From HK-STAS-PATE-34 sp031973435 (GTDB taxonomy: Bacteria; Patescibacteriota; Minisyncoccia; Phycocordibacterales; UBA9973): 64,000 nucleotides of DNA. The DNA lies in contig DALYDA010000002.1 in assembly GCA_031973435.1 (NCBI GenBank), positions 1-64,000 of the forward strand, written 5' to 3'. Positions within the stretch are counted from its first letter, which is position 1, and every line of letters begins with the position of its first letter. Shown piece after piece: positions 32,907 to 40,135 of this stretch. A program made the translations under genes and the position numbers. Below the pieces are notes generated by a model. It saw only the letters and a program-made list of their open reading frames with translations, ran no database searches and was not told where the DNA came from.

Positions 32907-33205
32907 TCGCTTATCTTAACAAAAACATAATAATTTCTTCCCTCTACACTAGAAGGTATTTCAATAAGTTCAACCTCCATTTTATCTTTAACTTCAGCGA
33001 ATTCAGGAAGGTTTTTGATACTCTCTTTCGCTTCTTCTAATGTTTGAACTTGACACTCTTCAAACTTGAACATGCCACCCTCTGGGTTATTTTTACCACT
33101 AACCCCTTTCGTTTCATATAACCCAATAGTGTTGTAAGGATGAAAACCTTTGGATTCCATTTCTTCTAAGAGTAAGTCGTAATTTGCTTTTGATGGTTGT
33201 TCCAT
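32903..33205 (-). CDS. Hypothetical 100-residue protein inserted at the GAPDH 3' end
   Basis: Starts MEQPSKANYDLLLEEMESKG two bases after the GAPDH stop and ends overlapping the GAPDH-end copy. It is acidic with alternating helix and strand segments (VQTLEEAKESIKNLPEF, VELIEIPSSVEGRNYYVF). No family known. Its position between two copies of the gap 3' end marks it as the cargo of a small insertion. Confidence 0.65.
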   Translation of the reverse strand: MEQPSKANYDLLLEEMESKGFHPYNTIGLYETKGVSGKNNPEGGMFKFEECQVQTLEEAKESIKNLPEFAEVKDKMEVELIEIPSSVEGRNYYVFVKISE

Positions 33206-33207
33206 AA

Positions 33208-34251
33208 TTACTTAATTGTCTTCCCTGTCTTGATCACGTGATCAACTAGAGTGTAGGTGTACCCCATTTCGTTGTCATACCATCCCATAACCTTCACAAG
33301 GTTTCCATCCACTACCCGTGTCATCTCTAGATCAGCAATAGATGCATGAGAGTTACCGAGAATGTCTGAAGACACAAGTGGTTCATTTGTAGTAGCGAAA
33401 AGGTTGCTCCACTCGGGACTCTTCGACGCGTCAGTCAATATCTGGTTTATCTCCTCCTTTGTCGTATTTCTCTTTGCAATAAATGTAATATCTACGATAG
33501 ATCCGGCAGGTACAGGAACCCGGATAGATATACCGTCAAATTTGTTCTCTAGCGCAGGAAAGGCCTTTGTTACGGCAATAGCGGCTCCCGTAGAGCTCGG
33601 TACGATGTTCTGTGCAGCTGCACGTCCTTCACGAAGATCACCTTTACTTGGGCCGTCTACTAGTGACTGAGACGCTGTGTAGCCATGGACTGTGTTTAGG
33701 ATAGCTTTCTCAATACCTATTTTTTCATGGAGTATTGCGATAAGCGGAGATGCAGCATTTGTAGTACAAGAAGCGTTGCTTGTGATGTCGCAAGTTCCAA
33801 ATTTATCTTCATTTACTCCCATTAGTATTGTCTCGCCCGCTGTTGACCCATCTCCCCCTTTGGCAGGTGCTGAGATCACAACTTTTTTTGCTCCACAGTC
33901 TAGGTGAAATTTTGCTTTGTCATATGAAGTGAAGAGTCCAGTAGATTCTACTACTACATCGATATCGAGATCCTTCCATGGAAGTTTCGTCGTGTCTCTC
34001 TCAGAAACAAACAATACTTTTTTCCCGTCTATTATGATATGAGTGTCGTCTTCTGTGATTTCATGCTTCCATGTTTTGTATACAGTGTCATATTTGAGAA
34101 GATAAGATAGAGACTCTATCGTTCCTAAGTCGTTTACTGCGACTATTTCAATCTCTGGGTTCTCCCATGCAATTTTCATAAATGCACGACCGATACGACC
34201 AAAGCCATTTATTGCAACCCGTGTCTTTTTCTTATTTCCAAATATTTTCAT
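33208..34251 (-). CDS. gap: Glyceraldehyde-3-phosphate dehydrogenase, type I
   Basis: A 347-residue NAD(P)-dependent dehydrogenase of lower glycolysis. The Rossmann motif is AINGFGRIGR near residue 13; the catalytic Cys is in SNASCTTNA, with AILNTVHGYTASQ and the C-terminal WYDNEMGY after it. TATAAT lies 7 bases before the ATG, inside the end of the upstream gene, so the mRNA is probably leaderless. Its last 27 codons are partly repeated downstream (32820-32906). Confidence 0.97.
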   Translation of the reverse strand: MKIFGNKKKTRVAINGFGRIGRAFMKIAWENPEIEIVAVNDLGTIESLSYLLKYDTVYKTWKHEITEDDTHIIIDGKKVLFVSERDTTKLPWKDLDIDVVVESTGLFTSYDKAKFHLDCGAKKVVISAPAKGGDGSTAGETILMGVNEDKFGTCDITSNASCTTNAASPLIAILHEKIGIEKAILNTVHGYTASQSLVDGPSKGDLREGRAAAQNIVPSSTGAAIAVTKAFPALENKFDGISIRVPVPAGSIVDITFIAKRNTTKEEINQILTDASKSPEWSNLFATTNEPLVSSDILGNSHASIADLEMTRVVDGNLVKVMGWYDNEMGYTYTLVDHVIKTGKTIK

Positions 34252-34258
34252 AGTATCT

Positions 34259-34264
34259 ATTATA
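34259..34264 (-). promoter_or_regulatory. -10 box of gap
   Basis: TATAAT on the minus strand lies 7 bases before the gap ATG. Confidence 0.6.
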
Positions 34265-34269
34265 TCAGA

Positions 34270-34764
34270 CTAATAATTTGCCTCAATCACGATCTGGTCC
34301 GTGTCGTTTAGTGCTGTGTTTTCAAACGTGTCTACTTTTGTGCCATTTACAGTTACTGTGATTTGACCTGTACTTGTTGCGATGTAGTCGAGTAGATGTG
34401 TTGAATCAAATGGTTTCTCCCAAACTGCGAAGAAGTCTCCGAGAGTAAAGTCTTTTTGGAGTGGGGATTCTACATGTACAACCGGTGTGTCCTTGTGTGT
34501 ATGTATAGAGTTCATACAAAGTGGCTTTATTCCAGTATCGTGAGGTACTAGTACTTCGGCCCCATTTATAAATATTCTTATTTCTGGGTGGATATGGAAC
34601 TCAGTTGCCATGTCTGTCGTACAAAGTAGCGCGACTTCCCTACTTGTCATTTCTTTATAAGTTTTATTGCCAGAGGTCGTAACATCACCAGCATTTTTCT
34701 GCCATAAATACAGAGCAAACACGAAGACAATTACTATCCCAACTATTAGTAAAAAGTTTTTCAT
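34270..34764 (-). CDS. Membrane-anchored His-rich protein, 164 residues
   Basis: Residues 3-20 form an anchor (FLLIVGIVIVFVFALYLW). The outer domain has EFHIHPEIRIFING, SIHTHKDTPVVHVESP and FTLGDFFAVWEKPF, an arrangement shared by a widespread uncharacterised family of exported bacterial and archaeal proteins. The His clusters suggest a metal site. It directly follows gatB on the same strand, with no gap, but a functional link is unlikely. Confidence 0.75.
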   Translation of the reverse strand: MKNFLLIVGIVIVFVFALYLWQKNAGDVTTSGNKTYKEMTSREVALLCTTDMATEFHIHPEIRIFINGAEVLVPHDTGIKPLCMNSIHTHKDTPVVHVESPLQKDFTLGDFFAVWEKPFDSTHLLDYIATSTGQITVTVNGTKVDTFENTALNDTDQIVIEANY

Positions 34765-36210
34765 TTATATACTTATGTTATTAATCATTTCCTTCAATAT
34801 TTCATTTGCCATTTTTGGGTTTGCGCTTCCTTTCGATTCCTTCATGACCTGGCCAACTAGAAACTGGATAGAAGTCTCTTTGCCCGCCTTGTACTCCGCC
34901 ACAACAGATGGGTTTGAGTCTATAACTTTTTGTACAATCTCTTTAATTGCGCCTTCATCATGTTTCTGAATCATGTTGTTTTTCTCTGTGTACTCCCTAG
35001 GAGAGATATCTTCTTCTATCAAAACAGCCAATATGTCCTTTGCACCACGAGATGTAAGTTCACTTTTTGTATACATGTCGATAATCTCTGCGAAAGAAGT
35101 AGCTTTTGGTAGTCGTGCATTCTTGTTTATCTTTCTTATCCCTACAAGATCAGAAGTTGTGAAGTTAGATGCAGATTTTATCTTGTCTTTTTCTTTTAGT
35201 ATGTTTGAAACTTCTTCAAACCAAAAACCAAGCTCTGTGTCATTCACATAACTTTCTATGTCCTCATCTTTGATTCCAAAATTCTCTCTGTAACGTAGTC
35301 TTTTTTGTTCGGGTGTTTCAGGAAGTGCGCCTATCTTTTCGAAATTCTCGCCAAATATTTCCTGTAAATAAAACTTTGGTATATCAGGCTCTGGGAAGTA
35401 TCTGTAGTCGTGGGCGTTTTCTTTGGATCGTTGTGAGAATGTAGATTGCTTGGCTTCATCCCAGCCTCTTGTTTCCTGTACGATTTCATCTCCCCTGTCT
35501 GCTTCGATAAGTTTTTTCATTCTCGAGTATTCAAATATCATTGCTCTCTCAACACTCTTGAAAGAGTTGAGATTTTTCACTTCAACTTTCGTGCCGAACT
35601 GACCTTTGGTTGGTGACACAGAAATATTTGCCTCTACTCGCATTTCACCTTTTTCCATGTTTGCTTCCGATACACCGAGGTACCACAACAGCAATTGCAG
35701 TTCTTTTGCAAAGTTGGACGCCATTTTCGAGGCTTCGATATCTGTTTCGAAAGTGTGTGGCTCTGTTACGAGCTCCATGAGTGGCACACCTGATCTGTTG
35801 TAGTCTACTAAGGTAAAGTCACCTTTGTCATGCTTGGAGTTCGCTGTATCTTCTTCTAGATGAATACGGGTTATATCGAAGCCTGCAAGCTTTCCTCCTG
35901 TTACGATAGGGTGTTTATACTGACTGAGCTGGTACCCTTTTGGTATGTCAGGATAAAAATAGTTTTTTCGGTCAAACTCCGTAAAGTTTGCAATATTTGC
36001 GTCTATTGCAAGACCAACCTTTACTACAGATTTTATTGCCTCAAGGTTCGGCATTGGAAGAGTGCCAGGATGCGCCATACAAATAGGGCAAATGTTTTTA
36101 TTTGGTGATTCCTCGTCAGGGTCATTTCTGCAACCACAAAACATCTTGCTCAGAGTTTTGAGCTCCGCATGCACTTCTAGTCCAACCGTATAATAAAAGG
36201 TTGTATCCAT
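34765..36210 (-). CDS. gatB: Asp-tRNA(Asn)/Glu-tRNA(Gln) amidotransferase subunit B
   Basis: A 481-residue subunit of GatCAB, which phosphorylates and amidates mischarged Glu-tRNA(Gln) and/or Asp-tRNA(Asn). The N-terminal kinase-like domain has VGLEVHAELKT, FCGCRNDP, CPICMAHPGTLP (zinc Cys) and EANISVSP; the C-terminal YqeY-like domain ends the protein. The ATG at 36210 fits the family start (MDTTFYYTVGLEVH); an in-frame ATG lies further upstream at 36288. gatA and gatC are not in this window. It fits with the GluRS and AspRS here. Confidence 0.96.
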   Translation of the reverse strand: MDTTFYYTVGLEVHAELKTLSKMFCGCRNDPDEESPNKNICPICMAHPGTLPMPNLEAIKSVVKVGLAIDANIANFTEFDRKNYFYPDIPKGYQLSQYKHPIVTGGKLAGFDITRIHLEEDTANSKHDKGDFTLVDYNRSGVPLMELVTEPHTFETDIEASKMASNFAKELQLLLWYLGVSEANMEKGEMRVEANISVSPTKGQFGTKVEVKNLNSFKSVERAMIFEYSRMKKLIEADRGDEIVQETRGWDEAKQSTFSQRSKENAHDYRYFPEPDIPKFYLQEIFGENFEKIGALPETPEQKRLRYRENFGIKDEDIESYVNDTELGFWFEEVSNILKEKDKIKSASNFTTSDLVGIRKINKNARLPKATSFAEIIDMYTKSELTSRGAKDILAVLIEEDISPREYTEKNNMIQKHDEGAIKEIVQKVIDSNPSVVAEYKAGKETSIQFLVGQVMKESKGSANPKMANEILKEMINNISI

Positions 36211-36253
36211 AAATATATTCCAATTATAGCGAATTTTTCCATAATATATAAGT

Positions 36254-36280
36254 TTGACAAAATCCCTATATGTGATAATA
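36254..36280 (+). promoter_or_regulatory. Promoter of the response regulator gene
   Basis: TTGACA (36254-36259) with TAATAT 16 bases or TATAAT 19 bases downstream. It is divergent from gatB, which has TATAAT 12 bases before its ATG on the other strand. Confidence 0.55.
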
Positions 36281-36299
36281 TAATTCAAAATGTTAACAT

Positions 36300-36713
36300 A
36301 TGGATATATCCGAAGGATATGTGAGCGTGCTTATAGTTGACGATCACCCTCCTACAAGGAGGTTGCATCAGCTAGCTTTTTGCGAGGCCGCAGCTGAGAC
36401 TGGGCAATCACCACTTTTTAAATTTGCTACCACTATCACGGAAGCAAAAAATTGGATGGGGCAAAAAGATTTTGACCTTGTGGTTTTGGATGGTAATTTG
36501 CCAGACGGTACTTTCAAGGACTTTTTCGTTCCTGGAAAAAAATATGGGTCCAACATGAAAGTTCATGTGGTGAGCAATTCCTTGGAGTCTGTGTCGCAAG
36601 CAAATGAGCATGAAAATATTTGGAGTGCCCACCCAAAACCGTTTAATCACTATGAAACGGTAGAGTTGTTCAAAGAGTTTTTGAGCAACTTAATTCCACA
36701 AAAAACTGTATAA
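36300..36713 (+). CDS. Single-domain response regulator receiver
   Basis: A 137-residue stand-alone receiver domain. The acidic pair is in LIVDDHPP (residues 13-14), the phospho-acceptor Asp is in LVVLDGNLP (about 60), the Ser/Thr switch is in VVSNS and the conserved Lys in HPKPF. There is no output domain, as in CheY-like signalling or phosphorelay proteins. No kinase is adjacent; the only histidine kinase seen is at 51629-53309. It ends at a shared terminator. Confidence 0.85.
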   Translation: MDISEGYVSVLIVDDHPPTRRLHQLAFCEAAAETGQSPLFKFATTITEAKNWMGQKDFDLVVLDGNLPDGTFKDFFVPGKKYGSNMKVHVVSNSLESVSQANEHENIWSAHPKPFNHYETVELFKEFLSNLIPQKTV

Positions 36714-36727
36714 CCAATACAGTTTTT
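36701..36727. terminator. Bidirectional terminator
   Basis: AAAAACTGTAT/ATACAGTTTTT with a 5-base loop lies between the convergent receiver and D,D-carboxypeptidase genes. Confidence 0.85.
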
Positions 36728-37643
36728 ATTTTTCTAGAACTTTATTTACAAGAGCGAGTGTGTCTACGAACCTCCCTTCTTTTGTTGACCCAAGGACAAC
36801 TATGACGATAGGATGAAGTGGTGCTTTTTCGAAAACTATACCTAGTGCTCCTCCAGAGATATATGTATATCCAGTTTTTGACAGTGACAATGCTGGGATC
36901 ATGTTGGTATAAGGGTTGGTGTTTTTGTAAATGAGCGCATCCCCTTTCATGTCAGAAATAGAAAGATTGTTTGTGGAAGTGATATCGAGTAGCTCGGGTT
37001 TCATTGTGTAGATATATGAAAGTAATATAGACATATCCTTCGCAGTAGAGAGAGACCCATGTTCACTTCCCTCATCTAGTCCACTTTCATTGTAAAAAAC
37101 AGTGTTTGTCATACCTATATCCAATGACTTTTTATTCATTAGTGAAAGAGTATTTTCATTCTCGGCAATATTTTTGTTTATATACCTAGATATGGCATGT
37201 GCGCCGTCGTTTGAAGAAGTCAAAAGTGTAAGCTTGACTAGCTCATCTAATGTGAAAATGTCGCCAGATCTCAATCCTTGGCTGTCTGGTTTTTCCAAAT
37301 CTTCCTCTGTAATAGTAAGCTCGGTAGTTCCTGCTAATGATTCAGTTGCAATTATGGAGGTCATAAGTTTTGTGAGTGAAGCAACTGGTACTCTCTTTTC
37401 AATATTCTTTGCATACAGTACGCAGTTTGTCTTTATGTCATAAACTATCGCATTTTGTGCGAGTACTAAATTTTCCGAAAGATTCATCGTATCAGTACAT
37501 TTATCGGTAATTACAGCTGGCTCTGTTGTTACTCTGTCTACTGTGTTTCTCATCAAAAAATAAATACAAACTGAAAAAAATATCACAATTAGAAGTTGTG
37601 ATATTTCTTTTTTTGGAATTGTAAGATTATTCAGGGTCTTCAT
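36726..37643 (-). CDS. D-alanyl-D-alanine carboxypeptidase (S11 family)
   Basis: A 305-residue penicillin-binding protein with an N-terminal anchor helix (about residues 17-32). The active-site motifs are all present: VASLTKLM (SxxK), SSNDGAH (SxN) and LSKTGYT (KTG). It trims the terminal D-Ala from peptidoglycan stems outside the membrane. Its start overlaps the scpB stop by 17 bases. A terminator-like hairpin (37577-37605) lies inside the anchor-coding region. Confidence 0.93.
   Translation of the reverse strand: MKTLNNLTIPKKEISQLLIVIFFSVCIYFLMRNTVDRVTTEPAVITDKCTDTMNLSENLVLAQNAIVYDIKTNCVLYAKNIEKRVPVASLTKLMTSIIATESLAGTTELTITEEDLEKPDSQGLRSGDIFTLDELVKLTLLTSSNDGAHAISRYINKNIAENENTLSLMNKKSLDIGMTNTVFYNESGLDEGSEHGSLSTAKDMSILLSYIYTMKPELLDITSTNNLSISDMKGDALIYKNTNPYTNMIPALSLSKTGYTYISGGALGIVFEKAPLHPIVIVVLGSTKEGRFVDTLALVNKVLEK
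37577..37605 (-). terminator. Terminator-like hairpin inside the D,D-carboxypeptidase gene
   Basis: On the minus strand AAATATCACAA and its complement form a stem followed by TTTTTTTC. It lies 22 bases after the scpB stop, so it could end the scpAB transcript, but it is also coding sequence for a membrane helix. Confidence 0.5.
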
Positions 37644-38199
37644 TTTCTGTTTTTGCCGGGGTCACTTCAGGAACACCTTTGGACAGAAGTATCGCGTTGA
37701 AAGTCTCGTATGAAGGTAACATAGAAGTATTTTCTACTCCGATATATGACAGGAGGTCCATCGAAGGCTTGTATAGTACTTTTCTAGAGTCTAATGGGTC
37801 TGTATATTTCTCAACCAATCCTCGGATAGCAAGCATACGTAATATAAATGTAGAGTTAACTCCTCTTACGTAATCTATATCAGCTCTTGTTACAGAGTTT
37901 CTATATAGAACTATAGCAAGAGTCTCAAGAGCTGGCTTGGAAAGTTCCTTCGACAAAGTCTCTTTGTTTGCCTCTGTTATGAGTTTCTCGAGATCTTCAT
38001 GAGTACGTATCTCTACCTGGTCCTCTGTTTCCAAGAGTCTAACTCCTCTTTGTAAAAGGTTCGCGTGTAGTTGTATACATGCTTCGTCAACAGCACTCTT
38101 GCTAACAGAAAATACTTGGGCAAGGTCTTTTTTGTCCACTGGTTCTCCTTTCCAAAAGAGATAGCCTTCAATTTTTGCTTCTAAACTTATTTGGTTCAT
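37627..38199 (-). CDS. scpB: Segregation and condensation protein B
   Basis: ScpB is a winged-helix kleisin partner of SMC. The 190-residue protein has the tandem winged-helix pattern: EGYLFWKGEPVDKKDLAQ at the start and ALETLAIVLYRNSVTRADID with RGVNS near 100. It follows scpA with a 9-base gap. The C-terminal tail is acidic and divergent. Confidence 0.93.
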   Translation of the reverse strand: MNQISLEAKIEGYLFWKGEPVDKKDLAQVFSVSKSAVDEACIQLHANLLQRGVRLLETEDQVEIRTHEDLEKLITEANKETLSKELSKPALETLAIVLYRNSVTRADIDYVRGVNSTFILRMLAIRGLVEKYTDPLDSRKVLYKPSMDLLSYIGVENTSMLPSYETFNAILLSKGVPEVTPAKTENEDPE

Positions 38200-38208
38200 A
38201 AATATATT

Positions 38209-38979
38209 TTACAATTCTACCATGTTTTCTGCAGAAGTTTCCTCTTCCCATTTTACTATTGTCATATCTTCAAATCTGTCATTTTGCAAAGCATCTACTA
38301 TTCCCTCTCGTATGAGCTCCAAAAGTGCCAAAAATGAAACTATGGTCACTACCTTTACTTCCTCCTTTGTCTTTCCTTTAGATTCAGCAGAGCAGAAGTC
38401 ACTAAATGAAGTATTGAGTGCCGATTGTACTCTCTCAGTGATCTTTTCTATCATCGAGTCTATGTTGACGGTTATCTTTACAGATATTTCTTGCAAACTT
38501 TCCTTTTCTTCAGGCAGAGAATTTACAACAGACTTTATTGCTTCTAGAATGGAATTCTGATTTATGTCAGGTGTCGGAGCAAATATCTTCCCGACCTTTC
38601 TTTCTCTGAGGGGTTGGGTTCTTCCTTTTTGATTTATTAAATGAGTACGTAACAATTCTACAGACTCACTAATCTTCTTGTATAAGAATAGTCTTTCTTC
38701 TAGTTTTGACACGTCTCCTTTTTCTTCTTCAGTTAGTTCTAGGTTCGGGAGTAGTGACCTCGCTTTTATAAGTATAAGTGTCGCAGATATAGATATAAAG
38801 TTTGTAATCTCACCTACGTCTCTGCCGGTAAGATTTTTGATATAAGAGATATACTCATTTGTAACATCAGCGAGAGATATGTCGTTGATGAAGAGCTTTC
38901 TTGATTCTATCAGGTGAAGCAAGAGCTCGAGTGGTCCCTCGAACTCTTTTGTTTTTATTTTGTAGGCCTCTTTGTCCAT
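38209..38979 (-). CDS. scpA: Segregation and condensation protein A (kleisin)
   Basis: A 256-residue kleisin that bridges SMC heads and ScpB in chromosome condensation. The N-terminal motif FEGPLELLLHLIESRKL and the DISLADVTNEYISYI segment are typical, and the C-terminal winged-helix region is present (VSFLALLELIREG). The ATG at 38979 (MDKEAYKIKTKE) is the family start; an in-frame ATG at 39045 is further upstream. TACAAT lies 8 bases before the chosen ATG. Confidence 0.93.
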   Translation of the reverse strand: MDKEAYKIKTKEFEGPLELLLHLIESRKLFINDISLADVTNEYISYIKNLTGRDVGEITNFISISATLILIKARSLLPNLELTEEEKGDVSKLEERLFLYKKISESVELLRTHLINQKGRTQPLRERKVGKIFAPTPDINQNSILEAIKSVVNSLPEEKESLQEISVKITVNIDSMIEKITERVQSALNTSFSDFCSAESKGKTKEEVKVVTIVSFLALLELIREGIVDALQNDRFEDMTIVKWEEETSAENMVEL

Positions 38980-39062
38980 GTGGGTATATTGTACCAGTCG
39001 TGACGGTAGAAAAGAATTGACATTTGGAACAAATAATTGTATCATCGGAAAAAATTAAAAAC

Positions 39063-39503
39063 ATGCTAGATCAAAGGATCCTGGAGCAAAGACTTCAAGA
39101 GCAAGTAGGCTTTTTCTGCGTTACGCAGAATAGGCTTATAAATGTTGTGAAAAAGTTTTTGCTTGAAATGAGAAGTAAAGATGATGTTCCTTTTACTGTT
39201 TTTGCCAGAAATGACAAAGATGGGATAGTGTCTGAAACATTTAGTCATTCCTTTCGTTTCTCTAACAATAAGATTATTGGAAAGAATACCAAATCATTTT
39301 TCATTGGGAAGCCAAAAAATGGCACAATATTGAAGTTTGAAATCCCAAATCAGATTTCAATATGCTTTGTCTGTAGAATGGAAGATATCCACCACATAGA
39401 CAAAACAATGGAACTTGTGTTTGATATTTGTTCCGTGCATATTGAGCAAAACAAAGACAAGATTTGTGAAATACAAATACCAGTACCCGCACCTCAGTCG
39501 TAG
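39063..39503 (+). CDS. Hypothetical 146-residue protein
   Basis: Starts MLDQRILEQRLQEQVGFF. Not recognised. It looks like an alpha/beta soluble domain with Cys residues in SICFVCRMED and FDICSVH. It has no signal peptide. A terminator follows within 10 bases of the stop. Confidence 0.6.
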   Translation: MLDQRILEQRLQEQVGFFCVTQNRLINVVKKFLLEMRSKDDVPFTVFARNDKDGIVSETFSHSFRFSNNKIIGKNTKSFFIGKPKNGTILKFEIPNQISICFVCRMEDIHHIDKTMELVFDICSVHIEQNKDKICEIQIPVPAPQS

Positions 39504-39516
39504 TTGCGGGTTTTTT
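39486..39516 (+). terminator. Terminator after the 146-residue gene
   Basis: CCCGCA/TGCGGG hairpin followed by TTTTTT on the plus strand. Confidence 0.8.
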
Positions 39517-39525
39517 ATTTTCTGC

Positions 39526-39642
39526 TATATTTACTACATGTTAATTAGTCGCACATGCTCATGGCTAAAGCGCATTCATTTCTATATGAATGCTATTTTT
39601 GGCTTGTGCCTGTGCTCAAACACCACTCCTCTATCTATATAA
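39526..39642 (+). CDS. Possible 34-residue protein with leaderless start
   Basis: TATATT (39526-39531) lies 6 bases before an ATG at 39538, which opens MLISRTCSWLKRIHFYMNAI and ends at 39642. The product is Cys-rich and mildly basic. A terminator follows at 39671. The whole unit fits the local start signature, but so short a frame could be chance. The start coordinate given here includes the -10 box. Confidence 0.35.
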   Translation, partial: YIYYMLISRTCSWLKRIHFYMNAIFGLCLCSNTTPLSI

Positions 39643-39670
39643 CTATTTAGAAAAGTATTGAACAAAGACA

Positions 39671-39697
39671 CCAGCCAAAAAAGCTGGTGATTTTTGT
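39671..39697 (+). terminator. Terminator in the gap after 39650
   Basis: CACCAGC/GCTGGTG hairpin with a 6-7 base loop and ATTTTTG tail on the plus strand. Confidence 0.65.
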
Positions 39698-39751
39698 AAC
39701 TTAAAAATTGAATAATAATATCTATTTCACAACCAAACCCGTATTTAACTT

Positions 39752-39865
39752 ATGAAAAAGATTACTGAAAAAAGCAAGAAGAAGATCGATCGTAAGAGAA
39801 AGATCAAAATCGTACCTTTTGTGAGAAAAAAAGGTGATGAAAAAAGAACATTTAGTTGGCTCTAA
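39752..39865 (+). CDS. Possible 37-residue basic protein
   Basis: Encodes MKKITEKSKKKIDRKRKIKI and then VPFVRKKGDEKRTFSWL. It is strongly basic, reminiscent of small ribosomal or nucleic-acid-binding proteins. It starts 13 bases before the next gene's operon mate. It could be real or a leader; no family recognised. Confidence 0.4.
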   Translation: MKKITEKSKKKIDRKRKIKIVPFVRKKGDEKRTFSWL

Positions 39866-39878
39866 AACCAATATATTT

Positions 39879-40106
39879 ATGAAAACGAAGGATATTCAGC
39901 CGGAAGATTTGGCGCAAGGTGCCAACCCCGACAGCACAAAGGATCCTATGAGTCACAATTATCACTCAGACAGATTCGATGGAGATGTGTCTTGGAGTAT
40001 AGTAGATCAGAATACCATCAGGTCTCACGACATAGATGGTAGCAGATCAAGTCCCGACATTGATTCATGCTCCAGTAGTTTTTGGGGTGGGATAGATAGA
40101 GAATAG
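39879..40106 (+). CDS. Hypothetical 75-residue polar protein
   Basis: Starts MKTKDIQPEDLAQGANPD. It is polar, Asp/Ser-rich and probably disordered, with no hydrophobic core. The start is set at 39879, since it follows the 37-residue frame and TTTATG context; a longer in-frame start exists at 39834. A strong terminator follows. Confidence 0.5.
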   Translation: MKTKDIQPEDLAQGANPDSTKDPMSHNYHSDRFDGDVSWSIVDQNTIRSHDIDGSRSSPDIDSCSSSFWGGIDRE

Positions 40107-40107
40107 C

Positions 40108-40134
40108 AAAAAGCCCTTATCTATAAGGGCTTTT
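40108..40134. terminator. Bidirectional terminator
   Basis: AAAAAGCCCTTAT/ATAAGGGCTTTT with a 2-base loop lies between the convergent units. Confidence 0.8.
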
Positions 40135-40135
40135 C

